Positions 21,989 to 31,524 of a stretch of 64,000 nucleotides of DNA are shown here, piece by piece. A program made the position numbers and the translations under genes. The DNA is from Aliiroseovarius crassostreae (GTDB lineage: Bacteria; Pseudomonadota; Alphaproteobacteria; Rhodobacterales; Rhodobacteraceae). Position 1 is the first letter of the stretch. Each line of letters opens with the position of its first letter. The notes beneath the pieces are model-generated. The model saw only the letters and a list, made by a program, of their open reading frames with translations. It was not told the origin of the DNA and searched no databases. The stretch spans positions 496,001 through 560,000 of the forward strand of contig NZ_LKBA01000004.1 of assembly GCF_001307765.1 (NCBI RefSeq). The letters are read 5' to 3'.

Positions 21989-23563
21989 ATGAAGCACCTG
22001 CTGCGCTTTCCCGCGATCGGGGCCGTGATGGCCGCAACAGCTCTGGCCGCTGGCCTGATGCCGGGGCGCGTCGTGGCCCAGGATGTCGAGATCAAGCAAT
22101 ATGATGACGGGGCCGTCTATGAGGGCACGTTCAAGGGTGGGCTTCAGCATGGGATGGGCACCTACCGCCTGCCCTCTGGCTATGAATATACCGGCGAGTT
22201 CATCGAAGGCGAGATCGTCGGGCAGGGCGTGGCCCGCTTCCCGAACGGATCGGTTTACGAAGGCAGTTTCGCCAAGGGCAAGCCGGACGGGTTTGGCCGG
22301 ATCACCTTTGCCGATGGCGGCACCTATGAGGGCGATTGGGTGGATGGCAAGATCAACGGCACCGGACTGGCAATCTATGCCAATGGCGTGACCTATGAAG
22401 GTGGGTTTCGCAATGCCATGCACCATGGCAAGGGCCGGATGGAGAGCCCCTCTGGCTATATCTATGAGGGCGACTGGGTGATCGGTGTGAAAACCGGGCG
22501 CGGTGTTGCCAGCTACGCCGATGGTTCGGTCTATGACGGAGAGCTGCGCGATGACCAGCGCGACGGTGAGGGCAAGCTGATCTCGGCGGACGGGATGATC
22601 TATGAAGGCCAATGGACCAAGGGGCAGATGCATGGGCAGGGCAAGCTGACCCAGGTCAACGGGGATGTCTATGAAGGCATGTTCAGCGCCGGTGCGCGCG
22701 ACGGCAAGGGCAAGGTGACCTATGCGGGGGGCGATGTATACGAGGGGATGTTCTCGGGCGACAAGCGCCACGGCAAGGGCCGCTTCTCCGGTGCGGATGG
22801 CTATGTCTATGAAGGGGATTGGGTCGAGGGGCGCATCGAAGGGACCGGCGTGGCAACTTACCCGGATGGCTCGGTCTATCAGGGCGCGTTTGTGGATGGG
22901 GTGGCGCAGGGGCAGGGCATGATCGTCTATCCCGACACCAGTTCTTACGAGGGGGAATGGGTCGCCGGGGTGATCGAAGGCAATGGCGTGGCCCGTTATG
23001 CCGATGGAACGCAATATGAGGGCGCTTTTGTGAATGCGCTTTATGACGGGCAGGGCAGCCTGACCACCGCCACCGGGGCAAGCTACAAGGGGGACTGGCA
23101 GGCCGGTCTGCCCAGCGGGCAGGGGGTGTCGGTGCTGGAAGATGGCAGCACCTATGAAGGCGGTTTCTTTGCTGGCCAGCGTCAGGGACAGGGCGTGCTG
23201 AAAACCGCCGATGGCTTCCGCTACGAAGGCGAATGGCGGGCGGGGCTCTTTCATGGCAAGGGCGTGGCGGTCTATGCCAATGGCGATCTGTATGACGGTG
23301 GCTTTGTCGATGGCAAACGCCATGGCCCGGGTGTGGTGATCCGCGCAGATGGCACGCGCGAGGACGGCATCTGGGAGGAGGGCTTTCTGCAAGGCAGCGT
23401 GCTGCGACCGGATCCGTCCTTGCCCGCAGATGACGGGGACGCGGCCGCAGATCTGCCGGAGGCCGGATCAAACCCCGGCTCTGACGCGGCACCGGAACCA
23501 ACGGCAGAAACTTCCCCCGAGGTGCCCGCAGAAGCCGAGCCTGACACATCGACCGGAAACTGA
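21989..23563 (+). CDS. Exported MORN-repeat protein, 18 tandem repeats
   Basis: 524 residues from ATG 21989. A signal peptide is clear (MKHLLRFPAIGAVMAATALAA...VVAQ, cleavage near residue 31). The body is 18 consecutive MORN units of exactly 23 residues each (YEGxFxxGxxHGxGxxxxxxGxx), with no insert between them. An acidic, Pro/Ala/Thr-rich tail of about 45 residues ends the protein (GDAAADLPEAGS...). MORN repeats form long beta-hairpin arrays that bind lipids or proteins and are common in eukaryotic signalling and bacterial surface proteins. Export is supported by the signal peptide. The partner is unknown. It faces nadE across a 188-nt gap. Confidence 0.93.
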   Translation: MKHLLRFPAIGAVMAATALAAGLMPGRVVAQDVEIKQYDDGAVYEGTFKGGLQHGMGTYRLPSGYEYTGEFIEGEIVGQGVARFPNGSVYEGSFAKGKPDGFGRITFADGGTYEGDWVDGKINGTGLAIYANGVTYEGGFRNAMHHGKGRMESPSGYIYEGDWVIGVKTGRGVASYADGSVYDGELRDDQRDGEGKLISADGMIYEGQWTKGQMHGQGKLTQVNGDVYEGMFSAGARDGKGKVTYAGGDVYEGMFSGDKRHGKGRFSGADGYVYEGDWVEGRIEGTGVATYPDGSVYQGAFVDGVAQGQGMIVYPDTSSYEGEWVAGVIEGNGVARYADGTQYEGAFVNALYDGQGSLTTATGASYKGDWQAGLPSGQGVSVLEDGSTYEGGFFAGQRQGQGVLKTADGFRYEGEWRAGLFHGKGVAVYANGDLYDGGFVDGKRHGPGVVIRADGTREDGIWEEGFLQGSVLRPDPSLPADDGDAAADLPEAGSNPGSDAAPEPTAETSPEVPAEAEPDTSTGN

Positions 23564-23653
23564 GACTGGAAACTGAGGCCGGACCTGAAGCGCTCGCTCC
23601 GGGTGTGTTGCTGGGCGTGTTAATGGGCTGTGTTTCTGGCGGATTTATCAAGG

Positions 23654-23730
23654 ATTTACCGGAGAATTACCGGCGAATTATGAGGGAAACCGAAAAAACC
23701 TCTTTCCCCCGGTAAAAACTGCCCTATAGT
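23654..23730 (+). promoter_or_regulatory. Candidate leu promoter and operator
   Basis: A good -10 (TATAGT, 23725 to 23730) lies 7 nt before the leader-peptide ATG; a -35 is weak (near 23702). Around it, ATTTACCGG (23654 to 23662) and AATTACCGG (23665 to 23673) are direct repeats 11 bp apart, and CCGGTAA (23709 to 23715) is an inverted copy between the -35 and -10. This layout fits a regulator acting at the promoter. Confidence 0.55.
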
Positions 23731-23737
23731 CACCGCC

Positions 23738-23812
23738 ATGGTAACGCAGACACATATCGCTCCCTCGGCCCGTATCGGCCTGGCTGCTCTTTCGCTGCTA
23801 ACACGCCTCTGA
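23738..23812 (+). CDS. Leucine-rich leader peptide, leaderless candidate
   Basis: The 24-residue frame reads MVTQTHIAPSARI-GLAALSLLTRL. Five of its last ten residues are Leu (codons CTG, CTT, CTG, CTA, CTC), and the stop TGA lies in the first arm of a downstream stem. The ATG is where transcription should start from the -10 TATAGT, so the mRNA may begin with AUG. The classic leader-peptide design for leucine attenuation fits; the next gene is leuA. Confidence 0.8.
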   Translation: MVTQTHIAPSARIGLAALSLLTRL

Positions 23813-23859
23813 GCGTGCCATCTCGGCGCGTCCGCTCAGAGGATATGCCTGACCGCGCC
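23806..23859 (+). promoter_or_regulatory. Leucine attenuator stems upstream of leuA
   Basis: CCTCTGAGCG (23806 to 23815) pairs perfectly with CGCTCAGAGG (23833 to 23842) and includes the leader's stop codon. A competing pair GGCGCG (23825 to 23830) with CGCGCC (23854 to 23859) overlaps its loop and partner, so the two cannot form together. No canonical T-run was seen after either stem, so the output could be through Rho or through leuA translation. Confidence 0.6.
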
Positions 23860-24008
23860 CCTTCCCAACATCCCGCTTGCAGCCGATCACTGTTCTTTCG
23901 TTGATCCCCGCCAAAAATGGCATGCGAAAACTGGTAATCCGCCGCGAACCGGGATACTCCACGGGCACGTTATGGCCCGACCCAAGATTTGATGAAGAGA
24001 CCAGAGAT

Positions 24009-25550
24009 ATGACCCAGCCCAAATCCGACCACGTGTTGATCTTTGACACCACGCTGCGCGACGGCGAACAATCGCCCGGCGCCACCATGACCCATGACGA
24101 AAAGCTCGAAATTGCCGAGATGCTGGACGAGATGGGTGTCGACATTATCGAAGCGGGCTTCCCGATTGCCTCCGAGGGCGATTTCGCCGCCGTATCCGAG
24201 ATTGCCCAGCGGTCGAAAAACTCGACCATCTGCGGCTTGTCGCGCGCCAATTTCAAGGATATTGACCGCTGCGCCGAGGCCGTGCGCAATGCCGCCAAGC
24301 CGCGCATCCATACCTTTATCGGCACCTCGCCGCTGCACCGCGCGATCCCCAACCTTACGCAAGACGAGATGGCCGAGCTGATCCATGACACCGTCAGCCA
24401 TGCGCGCAACCTCGTGGATGATGTGCAATGGTCGCCGATGGATGCCACGCGGACCGAGCATGATTACCTGTGCCGCGTGATCGAGATTGCGATCAAGGCC
24501 GGTGCCACCACCATCAATATCCCCGACACAGTGGGCTATACCGCGCCGCGTGAAAGCGCCGACCTCATTCGCATGTTGATCGAAAAAGTGCCCGGCGCGG
24601 ATGAGATCATCTTTGCCACCCATTGCCATAACGACCTTGGTATGGCCACCGCCAACGCGCTGGCCGCAGTTGAGGCCGGTGCACGCCAGATCGAATGCAC
24701 CATCAATGGCCTCGGCGAACGCGCGGGCAATACCGCGCTGGAAGAGGTGGTGATGGCACTTAAGGTGCGCCATGACATCATGCCCTATAAAACCCAGATC
24801 GACACGCGCAAGATCATGAACATTTCGCGCCGCGTGGCGCAGGTGTCGGGTTTCCCGGTGCAGTTCAACAAGGCGATTGTCGGCAAAAACGCCTTTGCCC
24901 ATGAAAGCGGCATCCACCAGGACGGGATGCTGAAGAACCCGGAAAACTTTGAGATCATGCGGCCCGAAGATATCGGCCTCGCCGGCACCTCGCTGCCGCT
25001 TGGCAAACATTCGGGGCGTGCCGCGTTGAAGGCAAAGCTGAACGACCTCGGCTTTGACGTGGGTGACAACCAGTTGAAGGATGTGTTTGTCCGCTTCAAG
25101 GATCTGGCCGACACCAAGAAAGAGGTGTTTGACGAGGACATCATCGCGCTGATGACCGACGGGACCGATGCGCAGAACGACCGCCTTCAGGTGAAATTCC
25201 TGCGTGTGATCTGCGGCACAGAAGCCCCGCAATCTGCCGATCTGACCATGGAGATCGACGGGGTGGACCGTCAGGTCACCGCCCAGGGGGACGGGCCGGT
25301 TGATGCCACGTTCAACGCGATCAAGATGCTGTTCCCGCATGAGGCGCGGCTCAAGCTTTACCAGGTGCATGCGGTCACCGAAGGCACCGATGCGCAGGCC
25401 ACCGTGAGCGTGCGGATGGAAGAGAACGGCAAGATCGTGACCGGCCAGTCGGCCCATACCGACACGGTGGTTGCCTCGGCCAAAGCCTATGTCAACGCGC
25501 TCAACAACCTTCTGGTGCGCCGGGAAAAGACCAAACCCGAGGCGGTCTGA
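24009..25550 (+). CDS. leuA: 2-isopropylmalate synthase
   Basis: 513 residues from ATG 24009. The catalytic TIM-barrel motif LIFDTTLRDGEQSPGATM lies near the start, with HCHNDLGMATANA (metal ligands H and H) at about 213 to 225 and the C-terminal allosteric domain with feedback-related QVKFLRVICGTEAPQSADLTM. It makes 2-isopropylmalate from 2-ketoisovalerate and acetyl-CoA, the first step of leucine synthesis. A Leu-rich leader peptide lies about 200 nt upstream. The start chosen is the ATG at the family N-terminus (MTQPKSD); an upstream in-frame ATG at 23877 would add 44 residues without family match. Confidence 0.96.
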   Translation: MTQPKSDHVLIFDTTLRDGEQSPGATMTHDEKLEIAEMLDEMGVDIIEAGFPIASEGDFAAVSEIAQRSKNSTICGLSRANFKDIDRCAEAVRNAAKPRIHTFIGTSPLHRAIPNLTQDEMAELIHDTVSHARNLVDDVQWSPMDATRTEHDYLCRVIEIAIKAGATTINIPDTVGYTAPRESADLIRMLIEKVPGADEIIFATHCHNDLGMATANALAAVEAGARQIECTINGLGERAGNTALEEVVMALKVRHDIMPYKTQIDTRKIMNISRRVAQVSGFPVQFNKAIVGKNAFAHESGIHQDGMLKNPENFEIMRPEDIGLAGTSLPLGKHSGRAALKAKLNDLGFDVGDNQLKDVFVRFKDLADTKKEVFDEDIIALMTDGTDAQNDRLQVKFLRVICGTEAPQSADLTMEIDGVDRQVTAQGDGPVDATFNAIKMLFPHEARLKLYQVHAVTEGTDAQATVSVRMEENGKIVTGQSAHTDTVVASAKAYVNALNNLLVRREKTKPEAV

Positions 25551-25578
25551 CGCATCTGACCCAGATGTTCGAAAAGTG

Positions 25579-25608
25579 AAAGCGTGGCCCGAAAAGGCCG
25601 CGCTTTTT
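25579..25608 (+). terminator. Rho-independent terminator after leuA
   Basis: AAAGCGTGGCC and GGCCGCGCTTT pair at 10 of 11 positions around CGAAAA and are followed by more T. It lies 29 nt after the leuA stop. Confidence 0.9.
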
Positions 25609-25686
25609 CATGTTCGATGGCTATGATAAATCGGAAATGTGCAAGCCACCGATTGAGGACGGCGAGAAGCCGCCGGACCCTTGTAA

Positions 25687-26823
<1,137 letters not shown>

Positions 26824-26912
26824 TCGCGCGTAGCCTGTTCTGGACCTGACCTGACGGGCCCCGGATCTGGGCCCGCCGGTGTGATCTGAGGCCAAAGTGA
26901 CCGGAGGCAAGT

Positions 26913-27854
26913 TTGGCGACAAACAAACAGCCAAATGTCGAATATGCGGGGCCGCTGCGGCGGCTCTTCATGGCGATGCTCGTGCTGTTTCTGGCGCTGG
27001 TGTTCCTGATCTGGCGGATCGACAGCCCGCGGGTGGAACGGTTCCGTGCCCAGTTGATTGATACGGTGGTGCCCAGTTTCGAATGGGCCCTGGTGCCGGT
27101 CACCCATGCGGTGGGCATGGTTGAAGATTTCCAAAGCTACCAGCGGATTTACCAGCAAAACCAGGAACTGCGCCGCGAGCTGCGCCAGATGAAAGCCTGG
27201 AAAGAAGCGGCGCTTCAGCTGGAACAGGAAAACGCGCGGCTTCTGAACCTGAATAATGTGCGGCTGGATGCGCAGCTCAGCTATGTGACCGGGGTCGTGC
27301 TGGCCGATAGCGGCTCGCCGTTTCGCCAGTCGGTCCTGCTGAATGTCGGCACCCGCGATGGCATCGTTGATGGCTGGGCGGCCACGGATGGGCTGGGTCT
27401 GGTGGGGCGGATCTCTGGTGTGGGGCGTCAGACCAGCCGCGTGATGCTTTTGACCGACAGCAATTCGCGCATTCCGATCACGGTGCAGCCCTCGGGGCAG
27501 ACCGCGCTTTTGCGTGGCGACAACACGGCGTCACCGCCGCTGGAATTTCTGGAAAGCCCGGACAAGGTGCGCCCCGGGGACCGGGTGATTTCCTCCGGTG
27601 ACGGCGGGGTGTTCCCGGCGGGATTGCTGGTTGGGCATGTGGCCATGGGCACGGATCGCCGGTTGCGCGTGCGCCTCTCGGCGGATTACGAGCGGCTTGA
27701 GTTCCTGCGTGTTCTGCGCAGCCATCCCGGCGAACGGGTGCTGGACAGTGATGCGCTGATTATCTCGACCCCGGCGCAGCCGCCGGTGGAAAACATCCTT
27801 CGTGAAGGCACGGCGGCTGAGACGTCCGGGGTCCGCGCGGAGAGCGGGCAATGA
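26913..27854 (+). CDS. mreC: Rod-shape determining protein MreC
   Basis: 313 residues from TTG 26913 with GGAGG 6 nt upstream, which supports the non-ATG start. One transmembrane helix (residues about 24 to 45, MAMLVLFLALVFLIWRI) is followed by a coiled coil (QQNQELRRELRQMKAWKEAAL) and the two beta-barrel modules of MreC (VTGVVLADSGSPFRQSVLLNVG...). MreC is the periplasmic scaffold of the elongasome. The C-terminal tail is short and Thr/Ser-rich. It overlaps mreD by ATGA. Confidence 0.95.
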   Translation: MATNKQPNVEYAGPLRRLFMAMLVLFLALVFLIWRIDSPRVERFRAQLIDTVVPSFEWALVPVTHAVGMVEDFQSYQRIYQQNQELRRELRQMKAWKEAALQLEQENARLLNLNNVRLDAQLSYVTGVVLADSGSPFRQSVLLNVGTRDGIVDGWAATDGLGLVGRISGVGRQTSRVMLLTDSNSRIPITVQPSGQTALLRGDNTASPPLEFLESPDKVRPGDRVISSGDGGVFPAGLLVGHVAMGTDRRLRVRLSADYERLEFLRVLRSHPGERVLDSDALIISTPAQPPVENILREGTAAETSGVRAESGQ

Positions 27855-28390
27855 TTGATCGTATTGCCCTCAGCCGTGGATATTATCGCCTGTTGCTGGT
27901 GGTGGTTGCCATCGTGCTTCTGTTCGGACGCCTGTTGCCGCTGGAGCTTGGCGCCGGGCGCCTTCCCGGCCCGGATCTTTTGCTGGTTCTGGTGATGGCC
28001 TGGGTGGTGCGCCGCCCGGATTATGCGCCGGTATTCCTGATCGCGCCGGTGTTTTTCCTGACCGACATGCTGCTTTTGAAACCTCCCGCGGTCTGGACCC
28101 TGATGGTGGTGTTTGGCACGGAATTCCTGCGCCGTCGCGAAACGCGCCTGCGCGAACAAAGCTTTCTGATCGAGTTCGGGCTGGTGGCCGCCACGCTTGT
28201 GGCCATGCTGATCGGCCAAAGATTGCTGCTGGGCGTGTTCCTGGTCGAGCAGGTTTCGTTCGGGCGCGAGATCCTTTACCTTCTGGCCACGATCGCCGCC
28301 TATCCGCTGGCCGCGCTGGTCACGGTCTATGGGTTCGGCATCCATAAATTGCAGCCGGGTGAGGACGAGATTTCGGGGCATTACGCATGA
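27851..28390 (+). CDS. mreD: Rod-shape determining protein MreD
   Basis: 179 residues, almost all hydrophobic, with about five transmembrane helices, including YYRLLLVVVAIVLLFGRLLPL and VWTLMVVFGTEFL. MreD is an integral elongasome subunit. It overlaps mreC (ATGA) and mrdA (ATGA), so all three are translationally coupled. Confidence 0.92.
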   Translation: MIDRIALSRGYYRLLLVVVAIVLLFGRLLPLELGAGRLPGPDLLLVLVMAWVVRRPDYAPVFLIAPVFFLTDMLLLKPPAVWTLMVVFGTEFLRRRETRLREQSFLIEFGLVAATLVAMLIGQRLLLGVFLVEQVSFGREILYLLATIAAYPLAALVTVYGFGIHKLQPGEDEISGHYA

Positions 28391-30339
28391 AACGCAGCGG
28401 TGTGGATACGGATAAAAGTGCCCGCATAATCACCCGGCGGGGCCTGTTTCTGGGTGGGTTGCAAGTGTCCTTTGCGGCCCTTCTGGTTGGGCGGATGCGC
28501 TATATGCAGGTGGATCAGGGCGACGAATACCGCCTGCTGGCCGAAGAAAACCGTATCAATATCCGACTAATCCCCCCCTCACGCGGGTTGATCCATGACC
28601 GCAATGGCGTGCTGATCGCCGGCAATGAACAGAATTACCGCATCGTTCTGGTGCGCGAGGACGCAGGCGACCCCGAAGCGGTGCTGCGCAAGCTGTCCCA
28701 TATTGTCTGGATGTCGGAGGAGGACATCGCCAACGCGCTGAAAGAAGTCAAACGGCGCAGCCCCTTTGTGCCGGTTGCCGTCGCGGATCGGGTCAGTTGG
28801 GGTGAGGTGGCCGAAGTGGCGGTGAATGCCCCGGCCCTGCCCGGCATCACCCCCGAGGTGGGCCTGTCGCGGATTTATCCGCAACGCGGCGATTTTGCCC
28901 ATATTCTGGGTTATGTGGGGCCTGTTTCGGATTACGACCTGTCCAAGCTCGAAGATCCGGATCCCTTGTTGCAGATCCCCCGGTTCCAGATCGGCAAATC
29001 CGGCGTTGAGGCCAAGATGGAGCATGTGCTGCGCGGTTCTGCCGGGTCCCGTGAGATCGAGGTGAACGCGGTGGGCCGTGAGATGCGCGAGCTGTCGCGC
29101 GAAGAAGGGCAGGCCGGGGCGGCGGTGCAGCTGACCATTGATGCCAAGCTGCAAAGTTATGTGCAGGCGCGCATGGCGGGGGAAAGTGCAGCTGCGGTGG
29201 TGATGGACACGGTGAGCGGGGATATCCTCGCGCTGGGATCGGCCCCCACCTTTGACGCCAACAAATTCGTGCACGGGATCTCCAGCGCGGATTACAAGGC
29301 TCTGTTGGAAGACCCCTATCGTCCGCTGGCGGCAAAAACGGCGCAGGGCGCCTATCCGCCGGGGTCGACCTTCAAGATGGTCACTGCGCTCGCGGCGCTG
29401 GAAGAAGGGGTGATCGGCCCCAATGAAACTGTGACCTGCTGGGGCAAGATCGAGGTTTATAACCGCGTTTTCCATTGCTGGAAACGGGCGGGCCACGGCA
29501 AGGTTGATCTGCTCAAGAGCCTCGAGCAGAGCTGTGATATCTATTATTATGAGATCGCCCAGCGGGTTGGGATCGACAAGATTGCCGAGATGGCGCGCCG
29601 CCTTGGGCTTGGGGAAAAACACGACCTGCCGTTGTCTGCGGTGGCGAAGGGTTTGATCCCGAACAAGGCGTGGAAGCTGGAAAATCGCGGTGCGGATTGG
29701 GTTGTCGGGGACAGCCTGAATGCGGGTATCGGGCAGGGCTTTGTGCTGGCTTCTCCGCTGCAACTGGCGGTGATGACCTCCCGGCTCGCCACCGGGCGTG
29801 CGGTGGTGCCGCGCTTGGTGCGCTCCATCAACGGGGTGGATCAGCCGATTGCAGAGCAGGCGCCGCTTGGGATCAGCTCATCGAACCTCGCCGCGGTGCG
29901 CCAGGGCATGTATGCGGTGGTCAATGCACGGCGTGGCACGGCGGGCCGGTCGAAAATCACCGGGGATGAATTTCGGATGGCGGGCAAGACCGGCACCAGC
30001 CAGGTGCGCAATATCACCAAGGCAGAGCGTGCGCGTGGCGTGACCCGCAACGAAGACCTGCCCTGGGAGCGGCGTGACCACGCGCTGTTTGTCGCCTATG
30101 CGCCTGTGGAAAATCCACGCTATGCGGTGTCGGTTGTGGTGGAGCATGGCGGCGGCGGCTCGACGGCGGCGGCCCCGATTGCGCGGGACGTGATGTTGCA
30201 GACGCTTTACGGCGGCCCCCCCCCGCTGAGTGCCTACCCGTCCTCGCAGCGCGGCACCATCCGGTCGCGGCAAAAAGAGATCGAGGACAGGATGCAACTG
30301 CCCTCTGACGACGGTGCGCAGGGGAGCGGGCGCGCATGA
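28387..30339 (+). CDS. mrdA: Penicillin-binding protein 2
   Basis: 650 residues. One N-terminal transmembrane segment lies at about 19 to 36 (GLFLGGLQVSFAALLVG). The transpeptidase motifs are S327-TFK330 (PPGSTFKMV), S382-CD384 (EQSCDIYYYE, the SxD form seen in PBP2) and K534-TG (AGKTGTSQ). It cross-links peptidoglycan during cell elongation together with RodA. The C-terminus extends as a basic tail. It overlaps mreD and rodA by ATGA. Confidence 0.96.
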   Translation: MKRSGVDTDKSARIITRRGLFLGGLQVSFAALLVGRMRYMQVDQGDEYRLLAEENRINIRLIPPSRGLIHDRNGVLIAGNEQNYRIVLVREDAGDPEAVLRKLSHIVWMSEEDIANALKEVKRRSPFVPVAVADRVSWGEVAEVAVNAPALPGITPEVGLSRIYPQRGDFAHILGYVGPVSDYDLSKLEDPDPLLQIPRFQIGKSGVEAKMEHVLRGSAGSREIEVNAVGREMRELSREEGQAGAAVQLTIDAKLQSYVQARMAGESAAAVVMDTVSGDILALGSAPTFDANKFVHGISSADYKALLEDPYRPLAAKTAQGAYPPGSTFKMVTALAALEEGVIGPNETVTCWGKIEVYNRVFHCWKRAGHGKVDLLKSLEQSCDIYYYEIAQRVGIDKIAEMARRLGLGEKHDLPLSAVAKGLIPNKAWKLENRGADWVVGDSLNAGIGQGFVLASPLQLAVMTSRLATGRAVVPRLVRSINGVDQPIAEQAPLGISSSNLAAVRQGMYAVVNARRGTAGRSKITGDEFRMAGKTGTSQVRNITKAERARGVTRNEDLPWERRDHALFVAYAPVENPRYAVSVVVEHGGGGSTAAAPIARDVMLQTLYGGPPPLSAYPSSQRGTIRSRQKEIEDRMQLPSDDGAQGSGRA

Positions 30340-31484
30340 GTTATCTTGAATACAACGTCAAATACGTGCCCGCCGGGCTGCGCAAGGTGCTGTATCTGAA
30401 CTGGTTTCTGGTGCTGCTGTTGTGCGCTGTGGCCGGGGTTGGGTTCCTGATGCTGTATTCCGTGGCCGGTGGCAGCCTTGATCCCTGGTCGGCGGCGCAG
30501 ATGAAACGGTTTGCGCTGGGGATAGTCTTGATGTTCATCACGGCAATGGTGCCGATCTGGTTCTGGCGCAATATGGCGGGGCTTGGCTATCTCGTCTCTC
30601 TGGTGCTTTTGGTGCTGGTGGAGCTGATAGGCTCAACCGGCATGGGGGCACAGCGTTGGATTGACCTTGGCTTCATGCGGCTGCAGCCTTCGGAGCTGAT
30701 GAAGATCAGCCTGATCATGATTCTTGCCGCCTATTATGATTGGCTGGATGTGAAAAAGGTTTCGCGTCCGCTTTGGGTGCTTTTGCCGCTGGTGTTGATT
30801 GCGTTGCCGACCATGCTGGTGCTGAAACAGCCGGATCTGGGCACGTCGATCCTGCTGGTGACCGGCGGTGGGGTGGTGATGTTTCTGGCCGGGGTCAGCC
30901 TGTGGTATTTTGGGGCAGTGATCCTGAGCGGCGTGGGGCTGGTCACTGGTGTATTCCTGTCGCGCGGCACGCCCTGGCAGCTTCTGAAAGATTATCAGTA
31001 TCGCCGCATCGACACCTTCCTTGATCCCTCTTCGGACCCGCTTGGCGCGGGCTATCACATCACCCAGTCAAAGATTGCATTGGGGTCCGGTGGCTGGACC
31101 GGGCGGGGGTTCATGCAGGGCACGCAGTCGCGGCTGAACTTCCTGCCGGAAAAACACACGGATTTCATCTTTACCACGCTGGCTGAGGAGTTCGGCTTTC
31201 TGGGCGGAGCGGGCCTGCTTGGGCTTTACGTGCTGATCCTTGTGTTCTGCGTGATTTCCGCCGTGCAGAACCGGGACCGGTTCTCGTCCCTTCTGATCCT
31301 TGGGATCGCGGTCACCTTTTTCCTGTTTTTCGCGGTGAATATGTCGATGGTGATGGGGATGGCGCCGGTGGTGGGCGTGCCGCTGCCGATGGTCAGTTAT
31401 GGGGGCTCGTCCATGCTGGTGCTTCTCATCGGCTTTGGTCTGGTGCAGTCTGCACATGTGCACAGGGCGCGACAGAAGCGTTAG
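30336..31484 (+). CDS. rodA: RodA peptidoglycan glycosyltransferase
   Basis: 382 residues with about ten transmembrane helices and the SEDS-family loop with LQPSELMKISLIMILAAYY and LVLKQPDLGTSILLVTGGG, plus PEKHTDFIFTTLAEEFGFLG near the end. It polymerises glycan strands as the partner of PBP2. It starts within the mrdA stop (ATGA), the last gene of the operon. Confidence 0.96.
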   Translation: MSYLEYNVKYVPAGLRKVLYLNWFLVLLLCAVAGVGFLMLYSVAGGSLDPWSAAQMKRFALGIVLMFITAMVPIWFWRNMAGLGYLVSLVLLVLVELIGSTGMGAQRWIDLGFMRLQPSELMKISLIMILAAYYDWLDVKKVSRPLWVLLPLVLIALPTMLVLKQPDLGTSILLVTGGGVVMFLAGVSLWYFGAVILSGVGLVTGVFLSRGTPWQLLKDYQYRRIDTFLDPSSDPLGAGYHITQSKIALGSGGWTGRGFMQGTQSRLNFLPEKHTDFIFTTLAEEFGFLGGAGLLGLYVLILVFCVISAVQNRDRFSSLLILGIAVTFFLFFAVNMSMVMGMAPVVGVPLPMVSYGGSSMLVLLIGFGLVQSAHVHRARQKR

Positions 31485-31524
31485 GCATCTGCGGCGCGTC
31501 CGATATTGTGAAAAGGATCCCCTG

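Noticed and set aside
21824..23392. 522-codon minus-strand frame across the MORN gene
   Set aside because: Antisense of a repetitive gene; the repeats give a false regular protein.
22083..23400. CRISPR array (regular repeats of 69 bp)
   Set aside because: The repeats are protein-coding MORN units without conserved DNA repeats and spacers.
23970..25457. 495-codon minus-strand frame across leuA
   Set aside because: Antisense shadow of leuA.
28579..29763. 394-codon minus-strand frame across mrdA
   Set aside because: Antisense shadow of mrdA.
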